64,000 bases of DNA from Effrenium voratum (lineage: Eukaryota; Sar; Dinophyceae; Suessiales; Symbiodiniaceae). Each line of letters begins with the position of its first letter. Position 1 is the stretch's first letter. The translations under genes and the position numbers were made by a program. Location of the stretch: the NCBI GenBank assembly GCA_963377175.1, contig CAUJNA010002768.1, positions 653,501 to 717,500 on the forward strand. The letters run 5' to 3'. The notes under the pieces are model-generated. The model was not told the DNA's origin, ran no database searches, and saw only the letters and a program-made list of their open reading frames with translations. Shown here piece by piece: positions 47,201-56,372 of the stretch.

Positions 47201-50200
47201 TCCGGTTGCCCTTTCATGGCCTGCATTCCGATCTCCTTGGGGTCTGCCCTTTGACGAACTAAGCAACGTTCATGAATCAGAGGCCAACATAAGACCAGTG
47301 ATCTCACTTGCGTGGAGAACAGTTTTGCCGCTCGAAGCAAGCTACTGTTGCCCCTCTTGTGGGGGCACCAAGTCAGGCTTTTGGGGCATGCCATGGGTCA
47401 AAGCGGGGGCAGCTTGTGTCCACGACTTCGGAACACAGCAACACCGCTCCCCAGGATTCCACCCCGAAGCGGAGAGGAAAACAGGTCCCGAGCGAGCAGC
47501 AGAATCCAGACTCTCAAAGCCTGCTCAGTTCCACATACATCCCAATGGCACAGATCGCTTCGTAGCCAATGACAAACGCAAGGCAGCGACATGTATGGAC
47601 AGCTGAAGGATGACAAAACAGAATTGGGTGCAATCACGGTCCCAATAAAAAAAACAGTACCAAGCTATAATCATGGGCCCAAATTGGCTTTGGCTGGGAC
47701 CATCCCGAAAACCAATGAACTTGCTAGTCTTTCGGGGATGGGGGCAGGCTATTGACAAATTGGGTTAACAACCGATTGGCGGGAGGTAGCCAACCACTCT
47801 CTACATTGAACTATTTTAGTATGGGAATGAATGTTAGGGAACGTTTTCAAGAGCACCCTTTAGCTTGGTTGACGTTGGAAGGGGAGCAAACATTGACACT
47901 TCAGCAGTTCAGTGGGGATTTCAACCACTACAATAAGCAAACATGTAAAAAAACATGTTTCCCAAACAACAAACAGGTAGGGGTCCCCAACTAGTTTCGC
48001 ACACAAACTAAGAATTCATCGCCCACAGAGTCCCAACGCCTCGATGGATTTCTGCACCTTCCGCACCTGGCGGAGTTGATGGGACCGGTAGGGAAGGGAA
48101 GGAGGGAACCGCAGCAAGCACCAAGTTGGCCTCACCAAGGGAACCGAGGAACCGCACCAAGGTTCGTGTTTGGGCTTCTAGTGGCTTTGGCTGGGTGGGG
48201 TGGGATTGGGGGGTTTTAAGGAAACAAACATGGCCATATGTGCAGTGTCTGAAGACTGAGCCATGTCAATGGCCAAGCGAGAAGGATGACCTGAGGCCCA
48301 AACACGGACATACCACGACTGTCCTCTCCAGTTGCTAACCTCCATTGGGCGGCTGTGGCACGAGGCTGGCATCAATATGATGTTTTGTTTCGCTGACTGA
48401 ATCGGTAAGGGAACATAGGCAGCTCTTTGGGGCTTGGCTTTCACCAGATTGCAAAAACTTTCGGATGCCGCCAACCTCTCTTGAGCACATCAGGGCTGCA
48501 GGATTAGACGGCCTTCCCAACCAGCAGTGGGCAGGCAACACATGAACACATTGTTGTGATGTGGAATCTAACTCAAACTGAAGGTGTGAAATATAGAGGT
48601 GAGAACAGCAAATGCCAGGACATACGAGCGTATCGTATCAAGCGAGACTGCAGCAAGCGCTTCATAAACACCCCGAGAATCTCCTCCAACAAGCACCAAA
48701 GGACAAAGCCAAGGCAAGGGTTGAAGAGGCAGCACCGTAGTCACTGTCTCCCAAATTATGAACCGCGTGCGATTGGGTCAGCCACATTTGGGGGGCACAA
48801 AGGGTTACTGACCACTGACCTGCACCAAAGATGTACTCACTTGAGCCACAAGGCCGCACTTCCTGCGTGTCACAACGGTGCAATCCGAGTGGCTCAAGTC
48901 CCGGCGAGCCCATGGCACGCATCCAAACCGACGCTCGCGCCTCGGGCACCATGACCTGGTTCCTGAGAGGTCAGAGGTGCCCCTCGCCCAAAGAGCCGAG
49001 CATCACTGCTAGAAAACGGTCCAAACATAGGTTTGTCTCTGTAGACCCCCAAAATGGTCGATTTCCCTGCTTCAAAACACACCCGAAAAAAGGATTCCCT
49101 GAAATCAAGCAGCCTTGACCGGGACGGCTCCGCGTCCCCGTGGAACCCGCGCATTTTGTGTGTTTTTCCGTCCAGGCGGCTGAGTGGGCACCTCCACGTA
49201 TCGGTCCACGTACTGGACCTCGGGAACCTGCGGCTTCTTCCCAGTGGGTTTTTATATTTTGGGAATCCCAATAAAATATTGTTCCTTTTTTTTTAAACAT
49301 ATTTTTGGCTATATTATGTACAAACCCAATTTTGAAACTTCTTTGTATTGCTCCGCAATACAGCAAAATGGTCATAAACCTCTTTGCTGGTGGGACATCT
49401 TCCGAAAGGTTCCAACGAGCTTGCTAGCGCAGTTGTGTTTTGTTGCAATGGCTAAGTTTAAAGTCGGCCGTCAGAGGAGCAAGCACGCTGGCTGGAAGAA
49501 CTCCCTTGACCGGACCGAAAGACGCCTCGCAACAGGCATTTTGGACCATCCTGAATCCTGGGGTCGCTTTCCAGGATTCTGCGAATACCTATAAACTCTC
49601 TAAATAGGAAGGAACCCAGACTCTTATTTGGTCAATGGCTGAGAATGGCACAAGAACCGTTTTGGCGAGTGTCATGGAGGGGCTCATGACTCAAAGACTT
49701 TCTCGGGCAGAACATCGCGAGCTCATGTGACGGAAGCGGCAAGTCGTACCGTCCCTCGTGCATATGAGAGGGTGCGCTGAAATTGCGAAGCATTCACATT
49801 CCGGCCCAACTGAATTTCAGCAGAATGTATTTCTGACAGCTAAAGACGATGCAGGATGCAGGAGACCTTCTGACTCATGAGCAAAGAAACATGCAATGCG
49901 GGCGCGTACCAATTTTGCTTAGGGTAAAAGAACGGCTGGTATTTTGAGAACCCCCAATCCCCCTAAATGTGCAAAACATCGATGAAGGAACATACTGTAG
50001 ATAGGTCATGTCATCAACAAATGGAATCCCAGAAAGGAACATACTGTCATAGGTAGTGTGATGAACAAATGGAATCAAGTGTGCTTTCTTTTGGTCACTG
50101 AGATGTCTAGGTCTTGCAATGAGTACTAGGGCCTAAGTACCAGGTGGCTCAAAACTACACTTAGTCAGAATTATCGGAGTATACGAGTAATCATCCACCC

Positions 50201-53200
50201 CCCGACAAGCTGGCTCTCACGAAACCGAACAAATAGCAAGGCTTCCCCAAACCGCGGCCTCCACGGTTCGCTGCACTGGCACCGGCACCGGCACCTCAAA
50301 CAGAGCTGGGGAATGGCGGATGCAGCTGCCGGTTTTTTTGTTCACTTCTTTACTGTGCCTTCCACGTGCCTTCCACACTCATACACATCTCCAAATATCT
50401 CGAACACTTCCTGAGCATGGAAGTTAAGTTTATTGAGCCCATTCATGGCTTGCAAAGCTGCAAGTGAAATCCCGGGCCAGTTGCGTGCACTCAGCAACCT
50501 CTGACTGCGTTTGAGAATTCGAGACCCCTTCAGGCGGTTTACTTTTTGATTTCCCTCAACGCCATGCAAAAGGGGGGCGATGCAGGACCAGCACGGCCCA
50601 GTGCTGCGTGCTGCTTTGCAGCAGGTGCCAAAGGACCCACGGGGCAACCGGGTCCAAGGACAGGGCTCCCTATTTCCTCCTTGAACATCACCCCACTTAA
50701 AGGAATCTCGCTGTGATCCGGCCCAAACACTAATGCAAAGCCACAAAAACGTGAAAACCAGAAAACCCCGGATTCGCTCAATCGCCACATCTCTCAAAGC
50801 ACCGAGGCCCCGTGCATGACGATGCCGCTGCACAGGCACCTGGGCGGGTGGCCATCCTTGTGGATAAACAAACTGCAAGAGTTGGTATGGATGAGTACTA
50901 ACTGGCGCAGGGCTTTGTCCCTGACGGCTTTTCACTTTGGAGCGGATTCCCGTGCTATCCCATTGAAACTAACTTTGAACAACCTTGGAGCTGCTAAGTG
51001 GAGGGTTGAAATCCAAGCATCGTCAAGAATTCGGAACCTAAGCTTATGACTCACAGTCAGCCACAGGAAGGGATGCTCTGACGGTTTGAAAAATGCATGT
51101 TTCTTTTTTAAAACATGCAAGTTAAACATGCATACTTGTTTGGTCTTTTTTGGGGCCTTGATCAAAATGCATGTCACAAATGCACGTGCATGTCGTGAGT
51201 GCATGTTTCTTGGGGGGCCTTGACCAAGATGCATGTCAAACAATTTTGTTTCATTCGGGGTTCTGCAAAACGAATGTCAAACACGCAAGTTTCTAAGGGT
51301 CTGAAATGCATGGTTGGCTCGCTAGCAACTGGGGTGAGCGACAACAATGTGCGTTTAATTTTTGGTCTAGAGTTTCCTTGGGGCCTTGAGCACCGCAACT
51401 AGCGGCTTGCTTCTTGGAAGTCTTGAGCAATGTGCGTTTGATTTGCGGTTTTAAGTCTCAAACTGAAGCAGTAGGGCTCAGTAGGGCTCAGTAGGGCTCA
51501 TTAGGTCCTAAGCTGTGTTTGACATGTCATGCAACATGCTTCTCTAGACCAGGTGTGAAACGCAAGGGGGGGGGGTTCAGACGGACGTTGGACACCAATC
51601 AGCTCCCTTCAGACTCGAGGGAAAGAGAGCTTGCCCACCTTGAGAAGGAACGTTGGCCTACAGGGTTGATTGTTGTGCGGAGATGGGAGCCCCAGCGACT
51701 TTGTGCTAGCGGCATTTAAATGTTGCTGCCACCGCAGCAACATCAAAGTTTTTATAGTAATTGTGGGCCGCCAAAAAAAGCCGGCGGCATGTTTGAGAAA
51801 CCCTCAACAAGCAAGCTCAGCGAGCAACTTTCGCAGTCCCACCTGCACATCTTCGTCCACATACTCGATCTGTGGCACTTCGACAGTCCTCCATCAAACA
51901 TCAGCGCACGAGCATCACTTGTTTTGTCTTGTTTGGCAAGATTGAGAAACATATTCGAATCTGCTTGCTTCATGATGTACGGCTAGGTCCGGCCCGGGAT
52001 TGATTTATTCAAAAACTCATTGCCCCAAAGCGCGTGCCATGTTTGCCTGTTTGAAACAGGTAACCTTGAACCTTTGCATCTTTGTGCGGGTGTGAGGATT
52101 CATTGGCCAGTGACATCTAGCTGTCCAACTTTCTCTTGGGAGCAAGTCCGCTCAAGTACTCAAGCAGCTATTATAAACAAATCAACGTAAACCACTCATG
52201 ATTCGCCCTCCGATATGCCTTCCCGGCTTTGGCTCCTCTCCACTGTCTTGGGCACATGCACAAAGTTCTCCTTGTGCACAGGCACGTCCACCTTGGAACG
52301 TCTCAAACGGGATGTGGAACCCCCAGAATGAGTTTCCTTTTGGTTGACCTTGCAAACCAAAACAACGAGGGTCCCGAAGGACAACCCTCAAAGGCGCCGG
52401 GTTTGTGCGAAAGAGGTGCAGGCTACGCCAAGTCCTTCCCCAGAGTTGAACATGTCCAGAAGTGAATCAAGTGCAAAGTGACTGCAAAGGGGCATCAATA
52501 CGTACGCCCATGCCATGGCTCCCACGTGGGAGGGTGCCGCACCAAATACCTAGAGACGTGAAGTGGGTGTGCTTATCATGGCTGCCCTGCGCTCATGACT
52601 TGGGACATACTGCGGCTGCTTGTCATCAGTGCTCGCTGTTGTGATACAGACCGGCGGGCAGTAGCCAATAATAGCCTGCTAGCTTCAGCAGGTCATGTTG
52701 AGAGCTATAGTGAGTGTGGATCACACCTTGATTTCGTGACACAAATATATACTGTGGGTAAACTACATCGCACTTCTTCTGAAGCGTTGCGGTTGGGCCA
52801 TCTCGGTGTTTCAACAAAGCATCTGCTCGTTTGAAGTTGGTCCTCCTGGGAAAGAGCTTGCAACCAAGCTGCCAAGTGGCCAGGGAAAAAGGTCCTTTTG
52901 AGGTGTCTCTTGATCTCAAAGGCAACTTCACCCAACTCAAAGGAAACCTGTGAGTTGCTCCTGAAAGACCCTGCTGTTTTTGGTCCAGACATTCTCTCCT
53001 CGGACAGTGCTTTGGGGAACTCAAATGTGACAGGACGAGCAAGTGCTTCACTTTGCAATCGCAATGTCTTTCACCTCAGGCTGCTGTCAGTTGGGGGGTC
53101 AATTTCTGGGCCCTCCTCTGGGAGAGTTCATTTTATAGGCAGCACACGGCGCAAGCACACAGGTATACGCACACACAGGGGTCCGCAAGCAGCAACCCGA

Positions 53201-56200
53201 CTGTTAGTTCCCCACCCGGGCCCGCGTTTTTGTGATGACATGCCCTACTCCTGGGCCTGTTGAGACCCTGCTAAGGCGCATTCTTAGAGTCAAACTGACA
53301 TGCGTCTGTGCACAAAGGCAGGCTCCTACCACTCATCATACGCAACAAACATTATCTGGCCATTTACCTGAGGGTGCTTGTTTGAATGCCCCGTCGCGCA
53401 GCTGTCTCCCATTCGGGCACGCAACCAGCAGCCCTTGGAGTTCGTCGTACCTTTTTGTCTGGCACGCGCTGCGCTTCCATCGAAGTTCCAGGCATGGCAC
53501 AGGCCGCTTCTGGCCCCGTGCTTCTCTTGCCATTTCTGCCTCCGCAAAGTGAACACTACCATCCAGTTATATAGCCAAACTGAGCCCCCATCCACAACGA
53601 CATCTCATGCTTCGGCTACCAGCCACAATACCAGCAAGCCTACCAAAAGCACGTTGCCGACTCACCCTGCGGCCAGCGGCCAGGCGATTCAGGCAAGGTC
53701 ATGCTGGTTCGGCTACTGGTTTCTCTTGCTCTCAGCCCAACAAGGATAAATGCCAAATGCTAGTTGAATCCTTCTCTGACAAAGGGGTACAGTAACGCCT
53801 CTAAAATATGAGTACTTGCCGCACACTTTTGCCTACATTCGCGGGAAACATCTTGCTGTGATTGCACACAGGCTCTCAGAGGGCTCTGGCAAGGCTTGCA
53901 CGGCCATCCGAAGCTGAAACCAAAGAACAGTGCCCACTTTGGAGCACCTCTAAAGGTAGGGTCCCTGCGCTTGAAACAGAAAGGCGTTGGGAGAAATTCA
54001 GAAATAAGCCAAAAGTTGGATTGTCGTAAATGGCTTCTGGGGTTGGCCTGTGCCTAGGGTCTACTGAATCAAACCCAGAAGGGCTTGAACAATGATTGAC
54101 GCTCTGACCCTCCTGTTTCCGCCTTTCTGCTCAACGTGCCCTGTCCAAGACTTGAAACGATTGGCCAGCAGCATTACTACTGTAGCTGCCTGCCGTCCAA
54201 ATCGAAGCGGAGTGCGGACTTGAACGATAAAACCACGGTTGCAAGTGGTCGCCAGCAAGGCTCAGTAAACATACAACCTTTGTTGGGACATACAATGATT
54301 GAAGCGGAGAGCAAGAACTGAGAAGGATCCGCGCTTTCAAGATCATTGTGATTCATTGCCTTGCTAAGTCAGGTAGCTTTTAGACATAACCGCCCGCCGG
54401 CCCAAGCAAGCATGTAAGCAAGCAAGACATAGAACCTCAAAATCTGATTTCCGCTGGGCTTCCCTTTAAAGGGTACCCTCCAAAAACACGCACCCACAAC
54501 CTTGTGCCACAGCTCAGGGACCGTCTCTCATGGGCCGGTGGTCAACCAGTAAGATTCGAGCCTGTATCCAATTTTATGGAGGAGCAGTAAGCCCAGAGCA
54601 AACAGCCTAAGCCATTGCATGGGTCAACAAGCCGCTGTACGGGGTCGCGAGCATGAGAACTTTGTATATTGTCACTGCCACGTTCCTGGCCCAGTCGTTG
54701 GGAAAACCCGAAAACCTGCCTTGCAAAGTTCAGGGAGACTGGAACAGCCCTTTCGATGGGTCATGGGAATCAAGCCACCTTCTTTGTATGGCCCCACTTG
54801 AAAGGAACACAGCACAAAGCAACCAAAGAGCGGCGACAGGATCAACCTAAAGTCCTGCATTCATCAGGGAATCCGGGCCTCGTATGTCTTCGCCATGAAA
54901 TAAGATATGGATCAAACAGGAATTATTAGGCATGAGGTCACAAACTAAAACCCTGTCGCAATTTTATATGCCCAGACTCTGCCAACATCACCTGGGCACA
55001 CGTCAAAACTCCTCTGAGTTTGGTTCCACGTCACTGGCCTGCTGAACAACTCCGGTTGGCTCTCGAGGCTCAAAGCCTGGCAGGTTGATTGGCGGGGACC
55101 TGAAAAATAGAAAAGACTTGGAACCCTTTTTGTAGACCATAGACAAGAACCCAGAAATAGAAAAGAACCCAGAAGGAGAGGCCACTGGTTTAGCTTGGCC
55201 GGTACCTTGAAAATGGTCAATAGTCTCTCTGACAACAGTGTCATGGCTGATGGGGCTAGTTGACCGCGTAAAGTTCCAATTCGCCGACCTGACATGGGCC
55301 CCCCAGAAAGGGAACTTCAACTTGGGCGTCGTTGGTTTTCCCGTTGGTCAGGCCACTACAATTCCCCAAACAAGCGTCATCTGCAAGCGGAACATTCAAA
55401 CGCCATTCTGCCACTTGGCCACAACCCATGTCCAAACCTGTGTCACTAGGAATTGGAGCTCTCATTTCTTGAATGGAAACACATGCTTTCGTCTCAGCGC
55501 CACGTCTTTGCCGCAGTTGGGTATCAGCTTCAATCTGGAATCCGGTGGTGTACATCATTTACAAAAGGGGATTTATGCATCCCAACCAGTTTTGCGGGGC
55601 TCCTTGTTGAAACTCGTCAGAACTCATAGCCCTTTGGGCGCCTTCCGGGTTGGGAAGTACCCCAACATGCTATCGATCTCCGAGTGGAAGCCAGGCCGAA
55701 ACTTCTGTTGCCATCACCCGCAAGTCCCGTGGCAAGAATGGCCGAAAGGGCATCAGAGGGTCTAATGATGCTTAGGAAGATATCCCCGTGGAAAACTCAA
55801 TGAAACCGAGCGAGGAAGTTTCAACCCATGATATCGCTCGCTGCTTCTTTTTTTCCGGAGTGCTGTTTGCTCCAACAAAATAGCGTAGACGCCAATGACT
55901 TTTGCTTCTACCAATTTGGTTTATACCCTTCCAACATCATTAGGTTGGATGGATGTTCCACTAGGCTCTGACCGTAGCTGAGGCTGAAACAGAGGATCTG
56001 CAAGATCAAATTAAACGACGAACAACGTACTCCAGCGGATGAACATGGAACCCGCATCACGATCGTTGTGGATAAATCTCCTTGGGACGAAGCTTTATGG
56101 CTTTGGTGTACATCACATACAGTCCAACCCAAATTGGTGGTCCAAAGCTTTGGAAACCAACAGAAACCAGGTGTCCGCGATGAGCCGGGGTAGACCGAAC

Positions 56201-56372
56201 GTGGAAAATCGAGAAAACAATAACAGTTCATGGTAGTCTGGAGAGTAAATTCGCCCCATGTCATCCCCTCTCAGACCCCCAGTTGCCATGCGAGAAAAAA
56301 ACAAAACAAAAAACGGAAATCATTTTTGGTGGATCTGGAACACCTCCACCAACAAGGTCACCACTTTAGGTC
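23118..56372 (-). CDS. Alveolin-like cortical (inner membrane complex) protein, 21 mapped exons over ~33 kb
   Basis: Alveolins build the pellicle under the plasma membrane of alveolates and carry charged Val-Pro repeats such as EKIVEVP or VPEVQYVDKYVEVPV. The minus strand holds isolated in-frame islands of exactly this kind, separated by 0.2-5.7 kb. In transcript order they are 56344-56372, 52236-52291, 51843-51888, 50816-50839, 50259-50294, 49192-49227, 48941-48955, 48040-48066, 46687-46716, 46069-46113, 45226-45246, 44199-44219, 43380-43427, 40457-40510, 39325-39390, 38766-38798, 37684-37725, 36695-36723, 33383-33455, 28920-28955, 23118-23237. Joined in order they give an unbroken alveolin repeat. 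Nearly all junctions are phase 0 and fall just before a Val of the repeat; 52.3/51.9 kb and 36.7/33.4 kb join in phase 2 and each make Arg. Each exon starts with G after AG. The 5' end is not found. Exons may be missing between 28.9 and 23.2 kb (26342-26380; an open stretch starting 25048 downward). Introns hold repeats and one intronless gene. Confidence 0.75.
23301..23386. repeat. short element with TGTGGCTCAA terminal inverted repeats, copy 1
   Basis: Ends are TGTGGCTCAA and TTGAGCCACA, 10 bp inverted. The interior shares GTACCAAA, TGGAAACA and CAACACCT with copy 2 at 28768. Lies just outside the terminal alveolin exon. Confidence 0.6.
26160..26285. repeat. CT-rich tract with (TCCC)n microsatellite
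   Basis: Degenerate TCCCTATCAT words lead into about ten TCCC units, ending CCACAG. Could act as a polypyrimidine tract on the plus strand. Confidence 0.8.
26342..26380 (-). CDS. candidate exon in a GC-rich island
   Basis: After GCAG|GTGGAG it encodes VESLHGRELHAHP up to a GC donor (CCG|GCGTGT), phase 0. The same island also has an open, Cys-rich plus-strand frame behind a (TCCC)n tract ending CACAG, so even the strand is unsure. Confidence 0.3.
28768..28866. repeat. short element with TGTGGCTCAA terminal inverted repeats, copy 2
   Basis: Same termini and interior words as copy 1 (86 bp versus 99 bp). Non-autonomous, MITE-like; no coding. Confidence 0.6.
28920..28955 (-). CDS. alveolin exon: VPQVQIVEKVVE
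   Basis: Starts GCAG|GTTCCC. The end is uncertain: a GT donor after VEK (28929) or use of the GTGAGT further on. Confidence 0.65.
29211..30677 (-). CDS. Ubiquitin-like / RCC1-like repeat protein (about 488 aa), intronless, inside an alveolin intron
   Basis: ATG at 30675-30677 opens MKVDVRLPSGHGCSFEV and a ubiquitin-like fold of about 75 residues (ISELKAVAQQHFQRRLKLTA, GDVVTAVVQL). Ten RCC1-like units of about 45-51 residues follow, each built on VVTWG..xxGGDSSQVQEQL, LRNVQHIQAT and AFAAILESGA; the last is cut short before the stop. RCC1 repeats form beta-propellers for protein binding; the Ubl domain suggests a link to ubiquitin pathways, which is inference. The frame is open to 30989, but that extension is hydrophobic and unlike the sister gene, so the internal ATG was preferred. 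The gene shares strand with, and sits inside, the 4.4-kb intron between the 33.4 and 28.9 kb alveolin exons. Confidence 0.75.
   Translation of the reverse strand: MKVDVRLPSGHGCSFEVSRERPISELKAVAQQHFQRRLKLTAKGRQLDLKATLSEAALRDGDVVTAVVQLGELAATSQAFSWHDHGGEFVTWGDRQFGGNNSQVQEHLRNVQHIQATSSAFAAILESGAVVTWGRAHSGGDSSPVQEKLRNVQRIQATDSAFAAILESGAVVTWGHPLFGGNSSRVQEQLRNVQHIQASSEGAFAAVLESGAVVTWGNPAYGGDSSQVQEQLRNVQHIQATARAFAAILESGAVVTWGDPEFGGDSSLVQEQLRNVRHIQATAGAFAAILESGAVVTWGYPEFGGDSRKVQELLRKVRHIQATVGGALLVGGAFAAVLESGAVVTWGDLQYGGDSSQVQEQLRNVQIIQATSSAFAAVLKSGAVVTWGYPEFGGDSSKVQEQLRNVQHVQAAAGAFAAILESGAVATWGWAVSGGDSSQVQEQLRNVQHIQSTDRAFAAILKSGAVVTWGHQHFGGDGSQQLSDLGLL
31390..31720. repeat. ~140-bp degenerate tandem repeat, AT-rich
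   Basis: AGAAGAAACA recurs near 31397, 31540 and 31678, followed each time by C/TTTCCTT-containing sequence. The surrounding 31280-32300 shows no coding. Confidence 0.6.
32500..32900. repeat. decayed short tandem repeat around GCAAGTT(C/T)CTCTG
   Basis: About 20 copies of a 15-30 bp unit (GAGCAAGTTTCTCTG and variants). ORFs across it are repeat artefacts. Confidence 0.75.
33383..33455 (-). CDS. alveolin exon: KEIDVPVVKHVEV then VQVVEKHVE
   Basis: 73 nt, the longest repeat exon; CCAG|GAAGGA to GAG|GAGCGC (GA donor). Two heptad-like units in one exon. Confidence 0.75.
34420..34620. repeat. degenerate repeat of CCGTATGGCCATTTTTT
   Basis: At least six CCGTAT words with T-runs alternate over 200 bp. 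No coding. Confidence 0.65.
34635..34990. repeat. ~75-100 bp degenerate tandem repeat
   Basis: GACCACGCCGATC followed by GCAGAGGGTCGTGCGG recurs near 34638, 34712, 34785 and 34855, with partial copies to 34975. Confidence 0.7.
35090..35500. repeat. decayed short tandem repeat around GCAACTTGCTCGTGCAA
   Basis: Same family as 32500-32900 but inverted (CTTGC versus GCAAG). Both arrays are followed by a shared CTTCGCAATGCTTTTGGGAC-like sequence. Confidence 0.7.
36695..36723 (-). CDS. alveolin exon: VEVPQVVTV plus two bases
   Basis: 29 nt, CCAG|GTGGAA to TCAG|GAGACC (GA donor), phase 2. The next exon completes Arg. Confidence 0.65.
37684..37725 (-). CDS. alveolin exon: VHRPVQQLHKVQKK
   Basis: 42 nt, TGAG|GTGCAC to AAG|GCGGCT (GC donor). 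Confidence 0.65.
38390..38440. repeat. GTCTG/GTGT microsatellite
   Basis: CTGCCTGTCTGCCTGTCTGT and later GTGTGTGT words in a 50-bp run. Confidence 0.8.
38766..38798 (-). CDS. alveolin exon: VQLVDRFVDVP
   Basis: 33 nt, CCAG|GTGCAG to CCC|GTGCCA. A GC donor six bases further (CCA|GCAGGG) would add Val-Pro. Confidence 0.7.
39325..39390 (-). CDS. alveolin exon: VEVPIVRHRPVPV...TTRKVD
   Basis: 66 nt, TGAG|GTGGAG to GAC|GTGCCC. The interior reads LSH before TTRKVD. The donor matches that of the 49.2-kb exon. Confidence 0.7.
39437..39512. repeat. GGGGAGGGGTG minisatellite (11-bp unit)
   Basis: About six units of G-rich repeat with runs of four G on the plus strand; G-quadruplex capable. Confidence 0.85.
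40457..40510 (-). CDS. alveolin exon: VIKTQRKVEVEKIEFIDE
   Basis: 54 nt, GTAG|GTCATC to GAA|GTTGCA. Confidence 0.7.
40735..40885. repeat. ~60-bp repeat (CCGGAACCTTGCTCGAACCT), left block
   Basis: Two close copies of GGAACCTTGCTCGAACCTGA followed by GCTGCCCGG. The family resumes at 42030-42570. Confidence 0.75.
40895..41945. repeat. ~90-bp degenerate tandem array (about 12 units)
   Basis: Each unit carries ATGTGATCTGAGAATTTGAC, TTGGAGGTGGGCC, CGACAGGAGAAAAG and AAGCATTGAACACGTGGAAC. It separates two blocks of another repeat family. Confidence 0.9.
42030..42570. repeat. degenerate CTTGAACCTTACACCTGGCC repeat, right block
   Basis: Same family as 40735-40885: CGGAACCTTGCTTGAACC and GCGCCAGACCACCC recur about ten times, and the last unit again has CTGACTCCAGAGCT. 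Confidence 0.8.
43239..43260. repeat. (TA)n microsatellite
   Basis: Simple alternating TA run of about 20 bases. Confidence 0.8.
43380..43427 (-). CDS. alveolin exon: DKVVEIPVRKMVVVPQ
   Basis: 48 nt, CCAG|GACAAA to CAG|GCAATC (GC donor). The following intron contains the 40.7-42.6 kb arrays. Confidence 0.75.
44199..44219 (-). CDS. alveolin microexon: VPEVVYQ
   Basis: 21 nt, CCAG|GTCCCT to CAG|GCGTGC (GC donor). Joined to the next exon it reads VPEVVYQDKVVEIPV. Confidence 0.6.
45226..45246 (-). CDS. alveolin microexon: VVQKTVE
   Basis: 21 nt, CCAG|GTGGTG to GAG|GCACGC (GC donor). Confidence 0.6.
46069..46113 (-). CDS. alveolin exon: VHVPVQKQRHVPMLQ
   Basis: 45 nt, TGAG|GTACAC to CAG|GCGGGA (GC donor). 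Confidence 0.7.
46687..46716 (-). CDS. alveolin exon: VPKIEYEDVL
   Basis: 30 nt, CCAG|GTGCCG to CTG|GCACCT (GC donor). Confidence 0.65.
48040..48066 (-). CDS. alveolin microexon: VRKVQKSIE
   Basis: 27 nt, CCAG|GTGCGG to GAG|GCGTTG (GC donor). Confidence 0.6.
48839..48899. repeat. 61-bp segment with 11-bp perfect inverted repeat ACTTGAGCCAC / GTGGCTCAAGT
   Basis: The termini match the previous two elements over GAGCCAC but are extended and in inverted order at each end; the interior is different. It may be a relative or a coincidence. Confidence 0.4.
48941..48955 (-). CDS. alveolin microexon: VMVPE
   Basis: 15 nt, CCAG|GTCATG to GAG|GCGCGA. It fits the expected sequence between its neighbours (RYVE-VMVPE-VRKVQK). 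Low certainty on its own. Confidence 0.4.
49192..49227 (-). CDS. alveolin exon: VPEVQYVDRYVE
   Basis: 36 nt, GCAG|GTTCCC to GAG|GTGCCC. The clearest alveolin consensus in the window. Confidence 0.75.
50259..50294 (-). CDS. alveolin exon: VPVPVPVQRTVE
   Basis: 36 nt, TGAG|GTGCCG to GAG|GCCGCG (GC donor). Confidence 0.65.
50816..50839 (-). CDS. alveolin microexon: VPVQRHRH
   Basis: 24 nt, CCAG|GTGCCT to CAT|GCACGG (GC donor). Same motif as VPVQKQRHVPM in a later exon. Confidence 0.6.
51472..51506. repeat. 11-bp repeat CAGTAGGGCTC, three units
   Basis: Three exact consecutive copies followed by a diverged ATTAGG. Confidence 0.85.
51843..51888 (-). CDS. alveolin exon: TVEVPQIEYVDEDVQ
   Basis: After GGAG|GACTGT; donor CAG|GTGGGA. 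A textbook alveolin unit (VEVPQIEYVD). Confidence 0.75.
52236..52291 (-). CDS. alveolin exon: VDVPVHKENFVHVPKTVE
   Basis: After CAAG|GTGGAC; ends in phase 2 at GAGAG|GAGCCA (GA donor). The next exon supplies the third base of an Arg codon. Confidence 0.7.
55755..56200. repeat. dispersed repeat, copy A
   Basis: Shares GAGGATCTGC, GATGAACATGGAACCC, CTCCTTGGGACGAA and CAACCCAAATTGGTGG in order with copy B at 58650. Lies left of the 57-kb RCC1-like gene. Confidence 0.75.
56344..56372 (-). CDS. alveolin exon: PKVVTLLVE
   Basis: After CAAG|GACCTA, with donor GAG|GTGTTC. First island recognised; joins naturally to the VDVPVHK exon. A 4-kb intron follows. Confidence 0.5.

Noticed and set aside
52705..53064. 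119-codon minus ORF (VSFELGEVAFEIKRHLKR)
   Set aside because: Plausible-looking but no family signal, and it lies in an intron of the alveolin model.
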